Source: Verrucomicrobiota bacterium | Lineage (GTDB): Bacteria > Verrucomicrobiota > Verrucomicrobiia > Chthoniobacterales > UBA10450 | DNA length: 40,711 nucleotides | Assembly (NCBI GenBank): GCA_003218395.1 | Contig: QHNJ01000016.1 | Coordinates: forward strand, 1-40,711 | Direction: 5' to 3' | Part shown: in pieces, positions 1 to 9,442 of the stretch | Layout: every line of letters starts with the position of its first letter | Numbering within the stretch: position 1 is the first letter of the stretch | Position numbers and translations under genes: made by a program | Notes under the pieces: generated by a model | Told to the model about the DNA's origin: nothing | Databases searched by the model: none | The model's input: the letters and a program-made list of their open reading frames with translations, nothing else

Positions 1-85
1 TGATGCCGGAAGTGTAGGCGCCTATTTCTATTCGTCCGGTAGGGTATACCTCAGCTCCGTGCTTGGTCGATCGTGCGCGGCGTTT

Positions 86-2899
86 TTATTTGTAGTAGGG
101 CCGCAGTGAAGGCCGCAGCTTTCCCACTTTGAGAGCGGTTCCAATTTGCGAGTCAAAAACGGAATCATCGGAAAGTCTGCGAATCTCTCCTCCCTCCAGC
201 GCAGCAACCGGCAATCCATCGCGAACTAGAACCCGATTTGCCGTGAGCGCCGCAATTCTTGATCCAGGTGTGAGAATGCCTTGCAAATTCAGCGGATCGG
301 CAGCGCTGAGCGTAATCAGTTCGTCTTTGGGTGATGCTTTACGGATGGAACGCAATAGTCCAATAGCTTCAGGCAAAGCGAATTGCTCGCCGCTTACGCC
401 ACCAACAAAATAACCTCCGCGAATCTCGCCCCGCGCCTCCCAGCGCCGATAAAGACGGCCCAGCTCGTACCACGTCACCTTGAAACTCTCGCGCTCAAGC
501 AAACGACGAAAGACAACGCCGTAGCGGCGGAGCAGCACGCGCGCAAATTTTTCGACAGCCGCATCGCGTGGAGCCGTATTTGTCAGCGCGCCATTGCCTG
601 ACGGTTGCGATTCCGAAGCGAGTTGCCTCCTCAGCAATGACCATCGTCCTGCAAATTCAATGCTCGCGAGATTCGTTTTGCGACGGCGCTTGCCGACGTT
701 TCGCCCGAACGTCGGTCGTTTGTTGGAGGGAATGAGAAGAGCGCGCAGTCCATCGAAGCTGTCGGACGTAACAAACCCGAGCGCCGCGAGCTCAGACAAA
801 GCTTCTTCGACTTGAGATGGCAGTAAACCGGTTCGTCGGACGAGCTCCGTGAAAAATAGGGCGCCGCCGCATGCAAGCGCGTCGAACACAGTTTGACCGC
901 CGGCAGGAAGCTCCGCGGCCGAAGTCGATTGAGCCAAGTGCAGCCAATCCTGGAGATTTTCCCGCTGGTAGAGCGCGATCGGACTTGTCCGCAGCGGCGC
1001 GAATGCACGCGCCCTCGAATTTTGCGGCGCGCTTAGTCTTCCCCATCCAACTCGACCAGAAAAGCAAAGGCGGTCGAGCCATTCTGGATCGTATTCAGCA
1101 ACCCGCGCACTAAGCACGGCCGATTCCCACGAGGCAAGCGGCAGCTCGCAGCCGTCAAGTTGCTCCAGAACCGCCTGCAAACCTTCCGGACCTTCAACGC
1201 GATGTTCGGCATCAGCGCGCTGCCAGGCGAAAAGAAAGCGGAAAAAATCCTGAGGCGAGACAGGTTGAATTTCCGCACGCAACCGATCAATCGTGAGCCG
1301 ATGAATTCGCGCCAGCAACCGGCGGTCACACCATTCCTGTTCCACCGCATTCGGATGAAATTTCCCGCGAAGAACAAAACCTTCCCCTTCGAGCGCCAGT
1401 AGCGCCGCGTCAATTTCTGAATGTGACAGATTCAATATGTCTGTTAGCTCGTTGGTTGTGACTGGCCCACAAACCTCCATTCGTCCTCGCAGCAATTCGC
1501 GAATCGCATCGGCTCGTTCCCATGTTTGTCGTTGAGCAGATTCAGGGGCGGACAATTCAGGTTCAAGCGCGAGCTGAGAATAAGCCGTTCGCAACATCGA
1601 CAAACGCTCCGCAGCTACCCAAAAGGTTTTTTCCGCGAGCCGCATGCGTGTGGCTCGTTTAGATGCAACAAGCTCTTTGATTAGCTGCTCGACCGATACG
1701 CCATTTTCTTCGTGACGAATCGAAACTGTTCGTCCTATCTCTGCGTCGGTCATGACGGAGAGCAGCATCAGCGCGTCGTGTAATTCATCAGCGTTTGTCG
1801 CCTCGGGCCATGCTTGTGTTTTCACTTTCTGGATGGCGGTCGCGTCGAGGACGCCGAGACCATCGCTACCGTTGCGTTCAGAAGCTCGACGGGTGTAGAC
1901 AGCTCGCGTGCGGCGTTCTTCCAAGGGCGCATTGTCGAGAAATGCGTAAGGCCGCGCGTTCAGAATCTCACCGGCGAGCGGTGATGGCTCTGGCAAGTCG
2001 TGCGCGATGCAACGAATCTCGCCACGCTCAATCTTGCGCAACACTTCCTGAAAGCCGTCAATGTCCATCGCCTCAGTGAGGCAATCGTCGATGGTCTGCT
2101 TCACCAGGGGATGATCAGGAATCTGTCGGTCGCCGACGATGTGCTCGAGACAAGCGAGCTGGTCGGGAAAAACTGCGGCCAAGAGATTTTCAGATTCCAT
2201 ACGCTGAAGCGGCGCTGCGATTTTTGAGCCGCCGCGAAAACGCGGGACGGCCAGTGAACGTGTGGCGTTCCAGCGCCAGCGAATCGTGAACATTGGCGCA
2301 TCGAGTAACGCTTGCACAAGCAAGTCGCGGACAGTTTTCGAATTCAGATAACGAAAAACTTCCTCGAGCGGAAATGAATGCTGCGTGCCGAGCGAAATAA
2401 CGATTGCGTCATCTGTGGCGGCTGCTTGCAGCTCGAAATTGAACGACCGACAAAAACGTTTTCGTAAGGCCAGTCCCCACGCGCGATTAATACGGTTACC
2501 GAACGGTGAGTGCAGGACGAGTTGCATTCCACCCGATTCGTCAAAGAAACGCTCCATCACCAAAGTTTGTTGCGACGGAATTGCGCCGAGCGCGCGATAG
2601 GTGTTAGCAAAGTAATCGGCGATTTGTTCAGCGGCGGGGGTCGGCAAGTGAATTTCCTTCACGAGCCATTCAGAAATATTTTTGCCTTCCGCCAGCAGCG
2701 TTTCGATTTCTGCGCGCAGATCTGATACAGCCTGCGATAACTCTGATGTGCGCGCAGGAGCTTCGCCAAGCCAAAACGGAATGCTCGGCGGCTGTCCTTT
2801 GGCATCCTCGACGCGGACGACACCGGAATTTACACGAAGAATTCGCCAAGCCGCATTGCCGAGCTGAAAGATGTCGCCAGCCAAACTTTCAACAGCCAC
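86..2899 (-). CDS. lhr: Lhr-family helicase, C-terminal part (split gene)
   Basis: This frame carries the C-terminal two thirds of a large helicase-related protein (Lhr). It starts at [14 protein letters not shown], a block that lies well inside Lhr proteins, and includes the conserved [12 protein letters not shown] stretch just after it. It continues through the winged-helix and Lhr-specific C-terminal domains to RPYYK. Lhr proteins are ATP-dependent 3'-5' nucleic-acid translocases linked to DNA repair. The predicted GTG start at 2899 overlaps the stop of the N-terminal part by 11 bp. The two parts sum to about 1,425 codons, near full Lhr length. About 30-36 residues expected between RLRGRRG and AVESLAGD are absent and the frame changes, so I read one gene broken by an internal deletion. 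Expression as two coupled polypeptides is possible but unproven. Confidence 0.85.
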   Translation of the reverse strand: MAVESLAGDIFQLGNAAWRILRVNSGVVRVEDAKGQPPSIPFWLGEAPARTSELSQAVSDLRAEIETLLAEGKNISEWLVKEIHLPTPAAEQIADYFANTYRALGAIPSQQTLVMERFFDESGGMQLVLHSPFGNRINRAWGLALRKRFCRSFNFELQAAATDDAIVISLGTQHSFPLEEVFRYLNSKTVRDLLVQALLDAPMFTIRWRWNATRSLAVPRFRGGSKIAAPLQRMESENLLAAVFPDQLACLEHIVGDRQIPDHPLVKQTIDDCLTEAMDIDGFQEVLRKIERGEIRCIAHDLPEPSPLAGEILNARPYAFLDNAPLEERRTRAVYTRRASERNGSDGLGVLDATAIQKVKTQAWPEATNADELHDALMLLSVMTDAEIGRTVSIRHEENGVSVEQLIKELVASKRATRMRLAEKTFWVAAERLSMLRTAYSQLALEPELSAPESAQRQTWERADAIRELLRGRMEVCGPVTTNELTDILNLSHSEIDAALLALEGEGFVLRGKFHPNAVEQEWCDRRLLARIHRLTIDRLRAEIQPVSPQDFFRFLFAWQRADAEHRVEGPEGLQAVLEQLDGCELPLASWESAVLSARVAEYDPEWLDRLCFSGRVGWGRLSAPQNSRARAFAPLRTSPIALYQRENLQDWLHLAQSTSAAELPAGGQTVFDALACGGALFFTELVRRTGLLPSQVEEALSELAALGFVTSDSFDGLRALLIPSNKRPTFGRNVGKRRRKTNLASIEFAGRWSLLRRQLASESQPSGNGALTNTAPRDAAVEKFARVLLRRYGVVFRRLLERESFKVTWYELGRLYRRWEARGEIRGGYFVGGVSGEQFALPEAIGLLRSIRKASPKDELITLSAADPLNLQGILTPGSRIAALTANRVLVRDGLPVAALEGGEIRRLSDDSVFDSQIGTALKVGKLRPSLRPYYK

Positions 2900-4355
2900 G
2901 CCTGCCCCGTAGCCGATGATTTACTGCATCGTGATGAATCAATGCCGCGCGCCGGCCGCGCTTGGTGCTGAAACCTTCGGCGAGCATTTTCACGACGCTG
3001 TCGAATTCTTCGCGCGTGAGATTTCGATAAGGCCAGGCGGCGCGGACGAGTTCAAAGAATCTGGCTTCATCCCAATCCTCGCCGGACGTCGCCGCAACTG
3101 TTTGTTGGGCAAGAACGTCAAGCGGCTTCTCTGGGATTAGCAAACGGTCCAATTCGCCGCGTCGAACAGAACGCAGCAGCACAGCGCATTCGGCGAGTTC
3201 ATCGCGGCTCAATGGAAAGATGCGGCCCTTCGGCAAACCGCTGCGTTTATGTCCGGCGCGACCAACCCGTTGCAGCAGTGTGGCGATCGCGCGCGTGGTG
3301 CCAAGCTGGCAAACAAGATCAATTGAACCGATATCGATACCCAACTCGAGCGAAGCCGTGGCAACGAGCGCCCTTAGCTCGCCCTGCTTCAAGCGGTCTT
3401 CGGCATCCAGACGTAGCTTGGCGGAGAGACTTCCATGATGTGACGCAACCGCGTCTGCGCCGAGTAGTTCGCTCAAATGATGTGTCACGCGCTCCGCCAT
3501 CCGGCGCGTATTCACAAAAACCAAAGTGGTGCGGTGGGTCTGAATTAATTCTGCGAGGCGGTGATAAACTTCTTCCCAAACTTCGTTCGACATCACGGCT
3601 TCCAGCGGCGATTTCGGGATTTCAATCGCCAAGTCCAATTCGCGGCGATGGCCGATGTCGATGATCGCGCAATCAGGATTGCCACTTTCGTCCACTGCAC
3701 GGGTGCCAACGAGAAAACGCGCGACCTCCTCGATCGGTTTTTGCGTCGCAGACAAACCGATTCGCTGCAGCGGAGGTTTCGTTAGCGCGGCCAAACGTTC
3801 GATACTCAGCGCGAGGTGCGCGCCGCGTCGGTCATCCACCACAGCGTGGATCTCGTCCACGATCAGCGTTCGCACGTTGCTCAACATGCCGCGGCCGGAG
3901 TCGGAAGTGAGTAATAGATACAAGGATTCCGGGGTTGTGACGAGAATGTGTGGCGGCTTCTTGATGAGTGCCTGGCGCTGCGCGGCAGTCGTGTCGCCCG
4001 TCCGAACTTCAGCGCGCACGTCGATCTCGCGACCTTCTGTTTCGTGCAATGACGCGCGAATTCCGGCGAGCGGCTCCTGAAGGTTCTTGCGAACGTCGTT
4101 GCTCAACGCTTTGAGCGGCGACACGTAGACAATTTGCGTCTCGTCCGGCAATTTTGCCTCTATGCCTTCGCGAAACAGCACATCGAGCGAAGCAAGAAAC
4201 GCCGCCAGCGTTTTGCCTGAACCTGTTGGCGCAGAGATTAGCACGTGCCGGCCGGATTGAATCGCCGGCCAGCCGCGCGCTTGCGGTTGGGTCGGTGACC
4301 GGAACGTTTGCTCGAACCACCGCGCGACCGCAGGATGAAATTGAAGGGAGTGCAT
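2889..4355 (-). CDS. lhr: Lhr-family DEAD/DEAH helicase, N-terminal motor part (split gene)
   Basis: This is the RecA-like motor of an Lhr helicase. Visible motifs are Walker [10 protein letters not shown] (residues 41-49), the DEIH box (167-170), SAT (202-204) and motif [10 protein letters not shown] (362-369). The conserved [14 protein letters not shown] sits at the very end, after which the frame reads Cys-stop. In intact family members the chain continues through roughly 30-36 more residues into the [14 protein letters not shown] block, which here resumes in another frame at 2899. The ATPase motifs are complete, so the fragment could fold as a motor domain, but the accessory domains are uncoupled. 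The start ATG at 4355 gives [14 protein letters not shown], typical of the family. The gene is divergent from the OsmC gene at 4511. Confidence 0.88.
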   Translation of the reverse strand: MHSLQFHPAVARWFEQTFRSPTQPQARGWPAIQSGRHVLISAPTGSGKTLAAFLASLDVLFREGIEAKLPDETQIVYVSPLKALSNDVRKNLQEPLAGIRASLHETEGREIDVRAEVRTGDTTAAQRQALIKKPPHILVTTPESLYLLLTSDSGRGMLSNVRTLIVDEIHAVVDDRRGAHLALSIERLAALTKPPLQRIGLSATQKPIEEVARFLVGTRAVDESGNPDCAIIDIGHRRELDLAIEIPKSPLEAVMSNEVWEEVYHRLAELIQTHRTTLVFVNTRRMAERVTHHLSELLGADAVASHHGSLSAKLRLDAEDRLKQGELRALVATASLELGIDIGSIDLVCQLGTTRAIATLLQRVGRAGHKRSGLPKGRIFPLSRDELAECAVLLRSVRRGELDRLLIPEKPLDVLAQQTVAATSGEDWDEARFFELVRAAWPYRNLTREEFDSVVKMLAEGFSTKRGRRAALIHHDAVNHRLRGRRGC

Positions 4356-4510
4356 GACTACGAAACTCGCGAAAAACCGGATCGCTAATTTAGATTAGAC
4401 CGGAAGAAAGAAAAGCAGCCGGCGGAGCTCCATTTGGTCCGCACTAAGGCGGCGCGCCTACCGCTCGTTTATTATCGCCGTCGTGTGGCGTCAGGAGGTA
4501 TGCTCCAGAC

Positions 4511-4975
4511 ATGAACACGTCAACTGAGGTTACGACTGAACAAAACAATATAAAAACGGCTGACGTTGTCGTGCGCGGCAGTGTACGCGAGTTTTTGCAG
4601 GACGTCGTCAGCGGGAAGCACCATTTACGCGCCGACGAGCCAGCGACCGCAGGCGGAAGCGATGCCGCCCCGGGGCCGTACGACTATCTGCTCATCGCGC
4701 TGGGCGTCTGCACATCGATGACGGTCGGCTTATATGCGCGACGGAAACAATGGCCGCTGGAGAATATCACTGTCTCGCTCTGGCACTCGCGCATCCACGC
4801 GAAAGATTGCGAAGAGTGCGAGACGAAAGAAGGTATGCTCGACAGAATCGACACAGAAATCGAGCTGACCGGCTCATTGACTCCGGAGCAACACGCAAAA
4901 CTGACGGAGATCGCAGCGAAATGCCCGGTTCATCGGACGCTCAAATCGGAGATCAGCATTCGGCTGCGAACTTAG
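4511..4975 (+). CDS. OsmC/Ohr-family peroxide-resistance protein
   Basis: This is a 154-residue protein of the OsmC/Ohr family, thiol peroxidases that reduce organic hydroperoxides. The two family cysteines are visible: Cys67 in LGVCTSMT and Cys138 in AAKCPVHRTL, the latter in the standard context. The GPYDYLLIALG segment before Cys67 is also typical. A strong ribosome site GGAGGT lies at about 4494-4499, 11 nt before the ATG. Between them an ATG at 4500 opens a four-codon ORF (Met-Leu-Gln-Thr) whose TGA overlaps the real start as ATGA, so reinitiation is possible. The gene stands alone, divergent from lhr. Its substrate cannot be told from sequence. Confidence 0.9.
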   Translation: MNTSTEVTTEQNNIKTADVVVRGSVREFLQDVVSGKHHLRADEPATAGGSDAAPGPYDYLLIALGVCTSMTVGLYARRKQWPLENITVSLWHSRIHAKDCEECETKEGMLDRIDTEIELTGSLTPEQHAKLTEIAAKCPVHRTLKSEISIRLRT

Positions 4976-5201
4976 ACCAATCCGGATAGAAAAATACGCG
5001 CACGGCCGCATTAGCGGGCGAAATAAATAGTAGGCAAGGTTACTCCACTAATTCCGGCAAAAAGGGAATTGGCTTCCCGAAACGGAAGAAAAATGGAGGG
5101 CCTTGCTCCTTCTTTTTGCAGAATCGGTAGTCTCGCAGAACATGCTCGTAATTCTTCAAGTAATCAGTAGATTTATAGCTAAACCGCTTACTTCCGTAGC
5201 A

Positions 5202-5657
5202 ATGGATTACGTGATTCGCCGGCTCACAGCTGCGGATGAACAAATCTTGTGGGAGATGTTGTATCAAGCGCTCCGCACATCCGAGGGCGGACCGCCGCGA
5301 GAGGTCGTGCGGCAGCCCGAGTTCGCGCGGTATGTCGAAGGCTGGGGCCGCCCCAACGATGCCGGCTTCGTCGCGCATGACACAGCGAACGGTCAGTTGC
5401 TCGGTGCTGTTTGGATCCGGCAGGTGAGCGATCAGCCGAACGCGCCACCGGACCTCGCCTTCGGTGTCAAACCCGGTCTTCGCCGACTCGGCATCGGCGC
5501 CGCACTGCTCACGCAATTGGTGAAAGCGTATCCGGAACAATCAACGATCTCCATCCGCGCCTCTGCGAAAAATCCTGCCGTACGTCTCTACGAGCGGTTC
5601 GGATTCAAGATCGTGAGCCAAGGCGAAGGCAGCGTCACCATGCGAAGACAAGTGTGA
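5202..5657 (+). CDS. GNAT-family N-acetyltransferase
   Basis: This is a 151-residue GCN5-related acetyltransferase. The acetyl-CoA pyrophosphate-binding motif A is RRLGIGAALL, and the C-terminal NPAVRLYERFGFKIV block is the usual motif B. I placed the start at the ATG at 5202 (MDYVIRRLTAADE), because the fold begins there and the 33 codons upstream in frame have no family resemblance. The acceptor substrate is unknown. It is followed after 16 nt by the DUF3175 gene, so the two may be cotranscribed. Confidence 0.85.
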   Translation: MDYVIRRLTAADEQILWEMLYQALRTSEGGPPREVVRQPEFARYVEGWGRPNDAGFVAHDTANGQLLGAVWIRQVSDQPNAPPDLAFGVKPGLRRLGIGAALLTQLVKAYPEQSTISIRASAKNPAVRLYERFGFKIVSQGEGSVTMRRQV

Positions 5658-5673
5658 GACATTGCTATTCGAC

Positions 5674-5973
5674 ATGACTCAATTGCGAAACAAATCATCG
5701 AAAAGCCGGCGGTGGTCGGCCCGAGTCACACAACGCAGCAACGCCCTCGATCTTGAGCCGGAAGTTTTTAGATCGACAAACCCGAGAAGAATTGCGCTCT
5801 CGCTGAAGCGTTCGGCCAAAGCAAGCAAACGGCGCAAAGGCACGCCGTATCAATCGGCGATGTCGATGTTAAATTTCTACATCAATCGCGCCGGCAAAAA
5901 TCTTCCACAAAAGCAAAAGCGCGTTTTGGAACGAGCCAAAGACGAACTGCGTGATGTCTTTGGCCGAGCTTAA
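5674..5973 (+). CDS. DUF3175 protein
   Basis: This is a small, very basic protein of about 99 residues matching the DUF3175 pattern: a WSARVTQRSNALDLE start block, then SLKRSAKASKRRKG, SAMSMLNFYINRAGKNL and KRVLERAKDELRDVFGR. No function is known for the family. The charge and the absence of membrane or signal segments suggest a cytoplasmic, perhaps nucleic-acid-associated, protein (inference). The ATG at 5674 (MTQLRN) is preferred, but an upstream in-frame TTG at 5662 is possible. Confidence 0.8.
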   Translation: MTQLRNKSSKSRRWSARVTQRSNALDLEPEVFRSTNPRRIALSLKRSAKASKRRKGTPYQSAMSMLNFYINRAGKNLPQKQKRVLERAKDELRDVFGRA

Positions 5974-5983
5974 TACCGTAAAT

Positions 5984-6680
5984 CTACGGAAATAATCGAT
6001 CCGTAATGAAAAACGCGGCGGTGTAGCAAGCAAAGATCAACAATCCTCCCGCGATGCCTGCAACAACGGCCGCGCGCCATGATCCGCGCCGCAACCTTCG
6101 CGCGAGCAACGCGAACGCCAGCGCGATCCCAAATTCACCGAGAATGATGTACCAGGGAGTAAATGAGACCATGCGGCAACCGATGTATTGCCACCAATGG
6201 ATCTTTCGCGCCATCTCCTCGTAGAACGGAATGTTGACCGCGCCCAGCGGCGCGATCAGCAGCAGACCCGACCGACCGAACCGTTCCCATAATCGCAGCC
6301 CGATGTATCCGAATTGCAGCGCGACCACTTCCCACGCCAGCGGCATCCAAAGCGGCGAACGCCAAATCATCGGCCCGCCGCCCACTGAATAATCGAGCGT
6401 GCCCGTGTAATCGCCCAGCCAGGCGTCAGCGGGAAGCTCGGTGATGCCGACCGCCAAGCCAAAAACGAGAAACCGCGCAAGCAATTCGTCGCGCCGGGAC
6501 CAGCGCAAACCCCACGAGCAAACAATTGTCGACAAGGTTGAGCGCGAGACCCGTGCGCCAGTTCGACCAAGGCGCAAACACCAGCAGCGAAACGGCGACG
6601 ATGTTGATAACGATCGTCGCAAGCACGACACGCAAACGACCGCGCTCGATCGAAACTTCACGCGCGCTTTCGACAATCAC
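5984..6680 (-). pseudogene. Frameshifted multi-spanning membrane protein (DUF6989-like)
   Basis: A polytopic membrane protein is spread over two frames. From a GTG at 6680 one frame reads MIVESAREVSIERGRL, then a hydrophobic helix (LATIVINIVAVSLLVFAP) and a second helix ending GFALVPARR. The sensible continuation, DELLARFLVFGLAVGITELP followed by DAWLGDYTGTLDYS and WEVVALQFGYIGLRLWERFG, is in another frame and runs to the stop at 5984. The switch lies at about 6487-6500 and needs one single-base indel. The motif set resembles DUF6989, of unknown function. It may be a real mutation or a sequencing error. The gene is minus strand, as is its upstream neighbour. Confidence 0.7.
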
Positions 6681-6812
6681 GAGGCGATCTAACCGACTCC
6701 GAGTCCGGTGGTCAATCAGCCCCTTCTGAATTCGACGCTGGAGCGTTGGGGGCCTGCCGCGCCCGTAATCCTGCGAAGGCGGGTTGCACGTTTTCTACCA
6801 TTTGGCGCAGCG

Positions 6813-7481
6813 TCAAAGAGCCCGTGTTCGCTGTTGTTTCTCGAGCAAGAACGCAACTGCGGCGAACAGCGTGTAGAAAATCAGCGCGGTAATTGCGACG
6901 ACACGGCCCGAAGAAAACGGCCGGCTTCCGAACGTGGTCTGCGTCTGAACGAGGATCAGGAACGCACCGAAAACGACGATGCCGATCTTCCGCGAGACTG
7001 AGGTGATGACGTTTCGTTTTAGATAAAGAACGATACCGATCGCGAGAATCCCGATCTCCACCGCAAATTCAACGCCTTTATGATTCCAAAGACCGAAACC
7101 GACCTTCAGCGTGTCGTCGTAAACCGCGAGATCAGGCCGATGCACAATCAAGTCGAGCACCCAGTGCGAGAACACGGCCAAGCCAACGATCAACGCCGCG
7201 CTGTTCGAAGCTCGTGAGCCTTGCATCAGTTTATAGATAAAGAAAGCAGCTCCCGACCAGACCAGTGCGCCGATGAGGCTGTGCGTGTATGGCATGTAAT
7301 ATAGATCGAGCGGACTCGTCGCGGTAATTCCCGGAACGATTCGCACCTTTTCAATCCCAAGAAGAACAAACGGCGCCCACAGAAAATCGAGCAACTGGAC
7401 GGCAACAAACAAAACCCACAACGGGATTTTGTTTCTCTCAGTCCTGGCCGCAAACGCTACACTGTAATGCCCAACAAACAT
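6813..7481 (-). CDS. YdjM-like integral membrane protein (paralogue 1)
   Basis: This is a protein of about 222 residues with at least five hydrophobic segments, starting MFVGHYSVAFAART at 7481. Sixteen in-frame codons further upstream (to 7529) lie in repeat-like DNA and were excluded. Conserved histidines occur in VGHYS, PYTHSLIGALVWSG and AVFSHWVLDLIVHRPDL. This is the pattern of membrane-bound metal-dependent hydrolase-like (YdjM/LexA-regulated) proteins, whose activity is not firmly known. A clear paralogue, similar along its whole length, lies at 14158-14847 on the same strand. The acyltransferase gene at 7663 is divergent. Confidence 0.75.
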   Translation of the reverse strand: MFVGHYSVAFAARTERNKIPLWVLFVAVQLLDFLWAPFVLLGIEKVRIVPGITATSPLDLYYMPYTHSLIGALVWSGAAFFIYKLMQGSRASNSAALIVGLAVFSHWVLDLIVHRPDLAVYDDTLKVGFGLWNHKGVEFAVEIGILAIGIVLYLKRNVITSVSRKIGIVVFGAFLILVQTQTTFGSRPFSSGRVVAITALIFYTLFAAVAFLLEKQQRTRAL

Positions 7482-7514
7482 TTCGTCCTGAGCTTTGATT
7501 TCTCGGTTCTGCCT

Positions 7515-7565
7515 GCCACGCCGTAGCATCGCCTAGGCGTAGGCGAGTCCGACGAACATCCTCTC
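7515..7565. repeat. Dispersed CACGCCGTAGC repeat, copy 1
   Basis: The core CACGCCGTAGC at 7517-7527 is followed by GAGTCCGACGAACATCCTC. The same core, followed by GAAGGCGA and TATCCTCC, recurs at 31072-31110 with a degenerate tandem partner at 31111. A shorter version, AAGCCGTAGCCTTGACGAGG, occurs at 38421. All copies are intergenic, which suggests a short dispersed element. Confidence 0.55.
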
Positions 7566-7662
7566 ATTTCCCCAGTTCCGGAAACGAAATGCGAGCTCTA
7601 AGTATGCCGGCTTAGGCATAGGCGCCTTGACCGTACCGCTTTGCCCCTGTTAAGCGGATGTG

Positions 7663-8769
7663 ATGAAACGGCTCCTTTGGCTCGATATCTCAAAGGGGCT
7701 GGCGATTCTCGTTGTCGCTTATTTTCATTTTTTCAGGACCTACTACCAGTACGGCGTTCTTCCGCCAGCCGACTGGAGCAACCTCGCAGGGAGCGTGCTG
7801 ACCATCCTGAGATTGGTGTGGTTCAAAGTATCGGGACTCGGTTTCCATGCCGTCGGTGTTTTCATCATCCTGAGCGGTTGGACGCTGATGCAATCAACCG
7901 CGCGGCGGGCCGAATCGGGCGCGATCGCCTGTGGTTCGTGGTATCGCGCGCGGTTTCTGCGGCTTTATCCAATGTACTGGGTCGCGCATTTCGTTTACCT
8001 GCTTTCACCTTTCGTCGCGCGTCTCGAACCGGTGGATAGCCGCATTATCCTGAGCCTCCTCGGTCTGCGGTTCATCGATATTCAGATGAACTTCATGTAC
8101 CTCAACGCGGCGTGGTGGTATTTCTCCATGCTGATCCAGTTTTACTTGATATTTCCCCTGCTCTTTTGGATAGCGCGCCGTCTTGGACCATGGCGCTTTT
8201 TGTTAATTGGGTGTGCCGCCGGATTTTTTGCCCGCTATCTGTTGCTCGTAGTTTGGCCGCAAAACGGACTGTGGGTGCTTGGCGGTTTCGCTGTTTGTCG
8301 CTTGCCTGAATTCGCGCTCGGCATGGCGCTGGCCATGTGGCACACTCGATCGACTGCGCGTGTGGAATGGTTTCTTCTCCGCGGTGCGGGGTTCGTTCTC
8401 GGATTAATCCTCTATCCCGCCGCACTGCAGCTCTATCATGGCGTCTACGATTACATTTTTGTCGATTTCGCCACCGGCACATGCTGCATGCTCGAGATCA
8501 TCGGCATCGCCGGGATCATTTCGCTGTTTCAAGGGCCCGCCAAAGTGTTCGGCGTCGTCGGCGTTTACTCTTATGGCCTCTACCTTATTCATCAACCCTA
8601 TGTAATCTGGCTCGGACTACGCATTCGCGAGCAACCAATCTGGATGTTTCTCTTGATCGCAGTGGCAACGCTCGCCGTGCTCAGCGCGTGGGGAATGCTT
8701 TTGGAAAAAGCGACCAACACGTTAGTGAACAAACTCGTCTCAGCCAGGAAAACAGCGAGCGGAACATAG
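7663..8769 (+). CDS. Acyltransferase 3 (OafA/YrhL-type) membrane protein
   Basis: This is a protein of about 368 residues starting MKRLLWLDISKGLAILVVAYFHFF, the family's N-terminal helix with the LDISKG and F-H-F features. About ten hydrophobic segments follow, ending with the YSYGLYLIHQPYVIWLGL block typical of acyltransferase family 3. These proteins move acyl groups (often acetyl or succinyl) across or onto surface polysaccharides, lipids or antibiotics. The ATG at 7663 is chosen over the adjacent GTG at 7660. The gene is alone in its orientation and divergent from the YdjM-like gene, so its acceptor cannot be inferred from neighbours. Confidence 0.85.
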   Translation: MKRLLWLDISKGLAILVVAYFHFFRTYYQYGVLPPADWSNLAGSVLTILRLVWFKVSGLGFHAVGVFIILSGWTLMQSTARRAESGAIACGSWYRARFLRLYPMYWVAHFVYLLSPFVARLEPVDSRIILSLLGLRFIDIQMNFMYLNAAWWYFSMLIQFYLIFPLLFWIARRLGPWRFLLIGCAAGFFARYLLLVVWPQNGLWVLGGFAVCRLPEFALGMALAMWHTRSTARVEWFLLRGAGFVLGLILYPAALQLYHGVYDYIFVDFATGTCCMLEIIGIAGIISLFQGPAKVFGVVGVYSYGLYLIHQPYVIWLGLRIREQPIWMFLLIAVATLAVLSAWGMLLEKATNTLVNKLVSARKTASGT

Positions 8770-8857
8770 AATTCCAGTCTGTGCGCCCGGCGAAGTGGCG
8801 CGCCCGAGCTTCCTACGTCAAGACCGACCGCATTGAGCGGAACGATATAGATTAGTC

Positions 8858-9421
8858 ATGGCTCGAATTTCCGGCTTGGAGAGAAAGCAGGCGCCGTGGC
8901 ATTTGCGGTGGTTCTACGGAGCGATGCGCAAGATGTCCGGGAAAGATCTTACTCCGGCGAGAGTGCAGATGCGCGTGCCGGGACTCGTTTGGGGCGGCAT
9001 CGCCATGGAAGCCGGTCTCGGCCGCAAACGGCTTCTCTCCCTGCGTTATATTCAATTGGCAAAAGTACGCACCGCGGCGCGCATCGGCTGTCCCTTCTGA
9101 ATAGATATCAATTCTGCCGTGGGCAGAAAAGCTGGCTTGAGCGATGAAAAGCTGCGCGCCGTTCGCGGCGACGACATGACGTCTTCTAATGACACCGAAC
9201 GACTGGTGATTGAACTGGCTGACGCCATGGCAGAGACCCCATCGAACGTTTCCGACGATTTGTACGCACGTTTGCGCGATCAATTCTCCGAAGAACAACT
9301 ATTGCAGTTGGGAGGGCAGATCGCCTTTGAGAATTATCGTGCCCGTTTCAATCGAATCTTCAACGTCGAGAGCGACAATCTGTACACGCTGCACACAGAT
9401 CAGTCGCGAGAATCCCGATGA
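8858..9421 (+). CDS. CMD/AhpD-like protein with in-frame TGA (candidate selenoprotein, Sec81)
   Basis: Two short ORFs (8858-9100 and 9119-9421) lie in the same frame, separated only by a TGA at 9098-9100. Read through, they give one 187-residue carboxymuconolactone-decarboxylase/AhpD-like protein. The segment around the TGA reads GCPF-(TGA)-IDINSAVGRKAGLS. Relatives have a Cys at the TGA position, forming the CxxC redox pair (Cys78 and codon 81 here). Conservation continues normally after the TGA (ELADAMAETP, FSEEQLLQLGGQIAFENYRARFN). A hairpin starting 12 nt after the TGA fits a bacterial SECIS. I infer selenocysteine in a CxxU motif, probably a peroxidase or thiol oxidoreductase. The alternative is a Cys-to-stop mutation, and other genes in this window do carry nonsense codons. 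No sel genes are in view. Confidence 0.75.
9098..9128 (+). promoter_or_regulatory. UGA codon and SECIS-like hairpin
   Basis: After the TGA (9098-9100) and 11 unpaired bases, TTCTGCC (9112-9118) pairs perfectly with GGCAGAA (9122-9128) around a GTG loop (9119-9121). The loop begins 19 nt after the TGA, its first base is G, and the stem is 7 bp. These values fit the published bacterial SECIS description: short apical loop with an early G, about 16-37 nt from the UGA, just downstream inside the coding region. The structure is also coding sequence (NSAVGRKAG), so conservation across relatives is needed to prove RNA function. Confidence 0.65.
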
Positions 9422-9442
9422 GCTTGAACGCGCAATGTCGAT

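Noticed and set aside
5040-5540. Minus-strand ORF of 166 codons
   Set aside because: It is the shadow of the GNAT gene; only its tail lies outside and shows no recognisable family.
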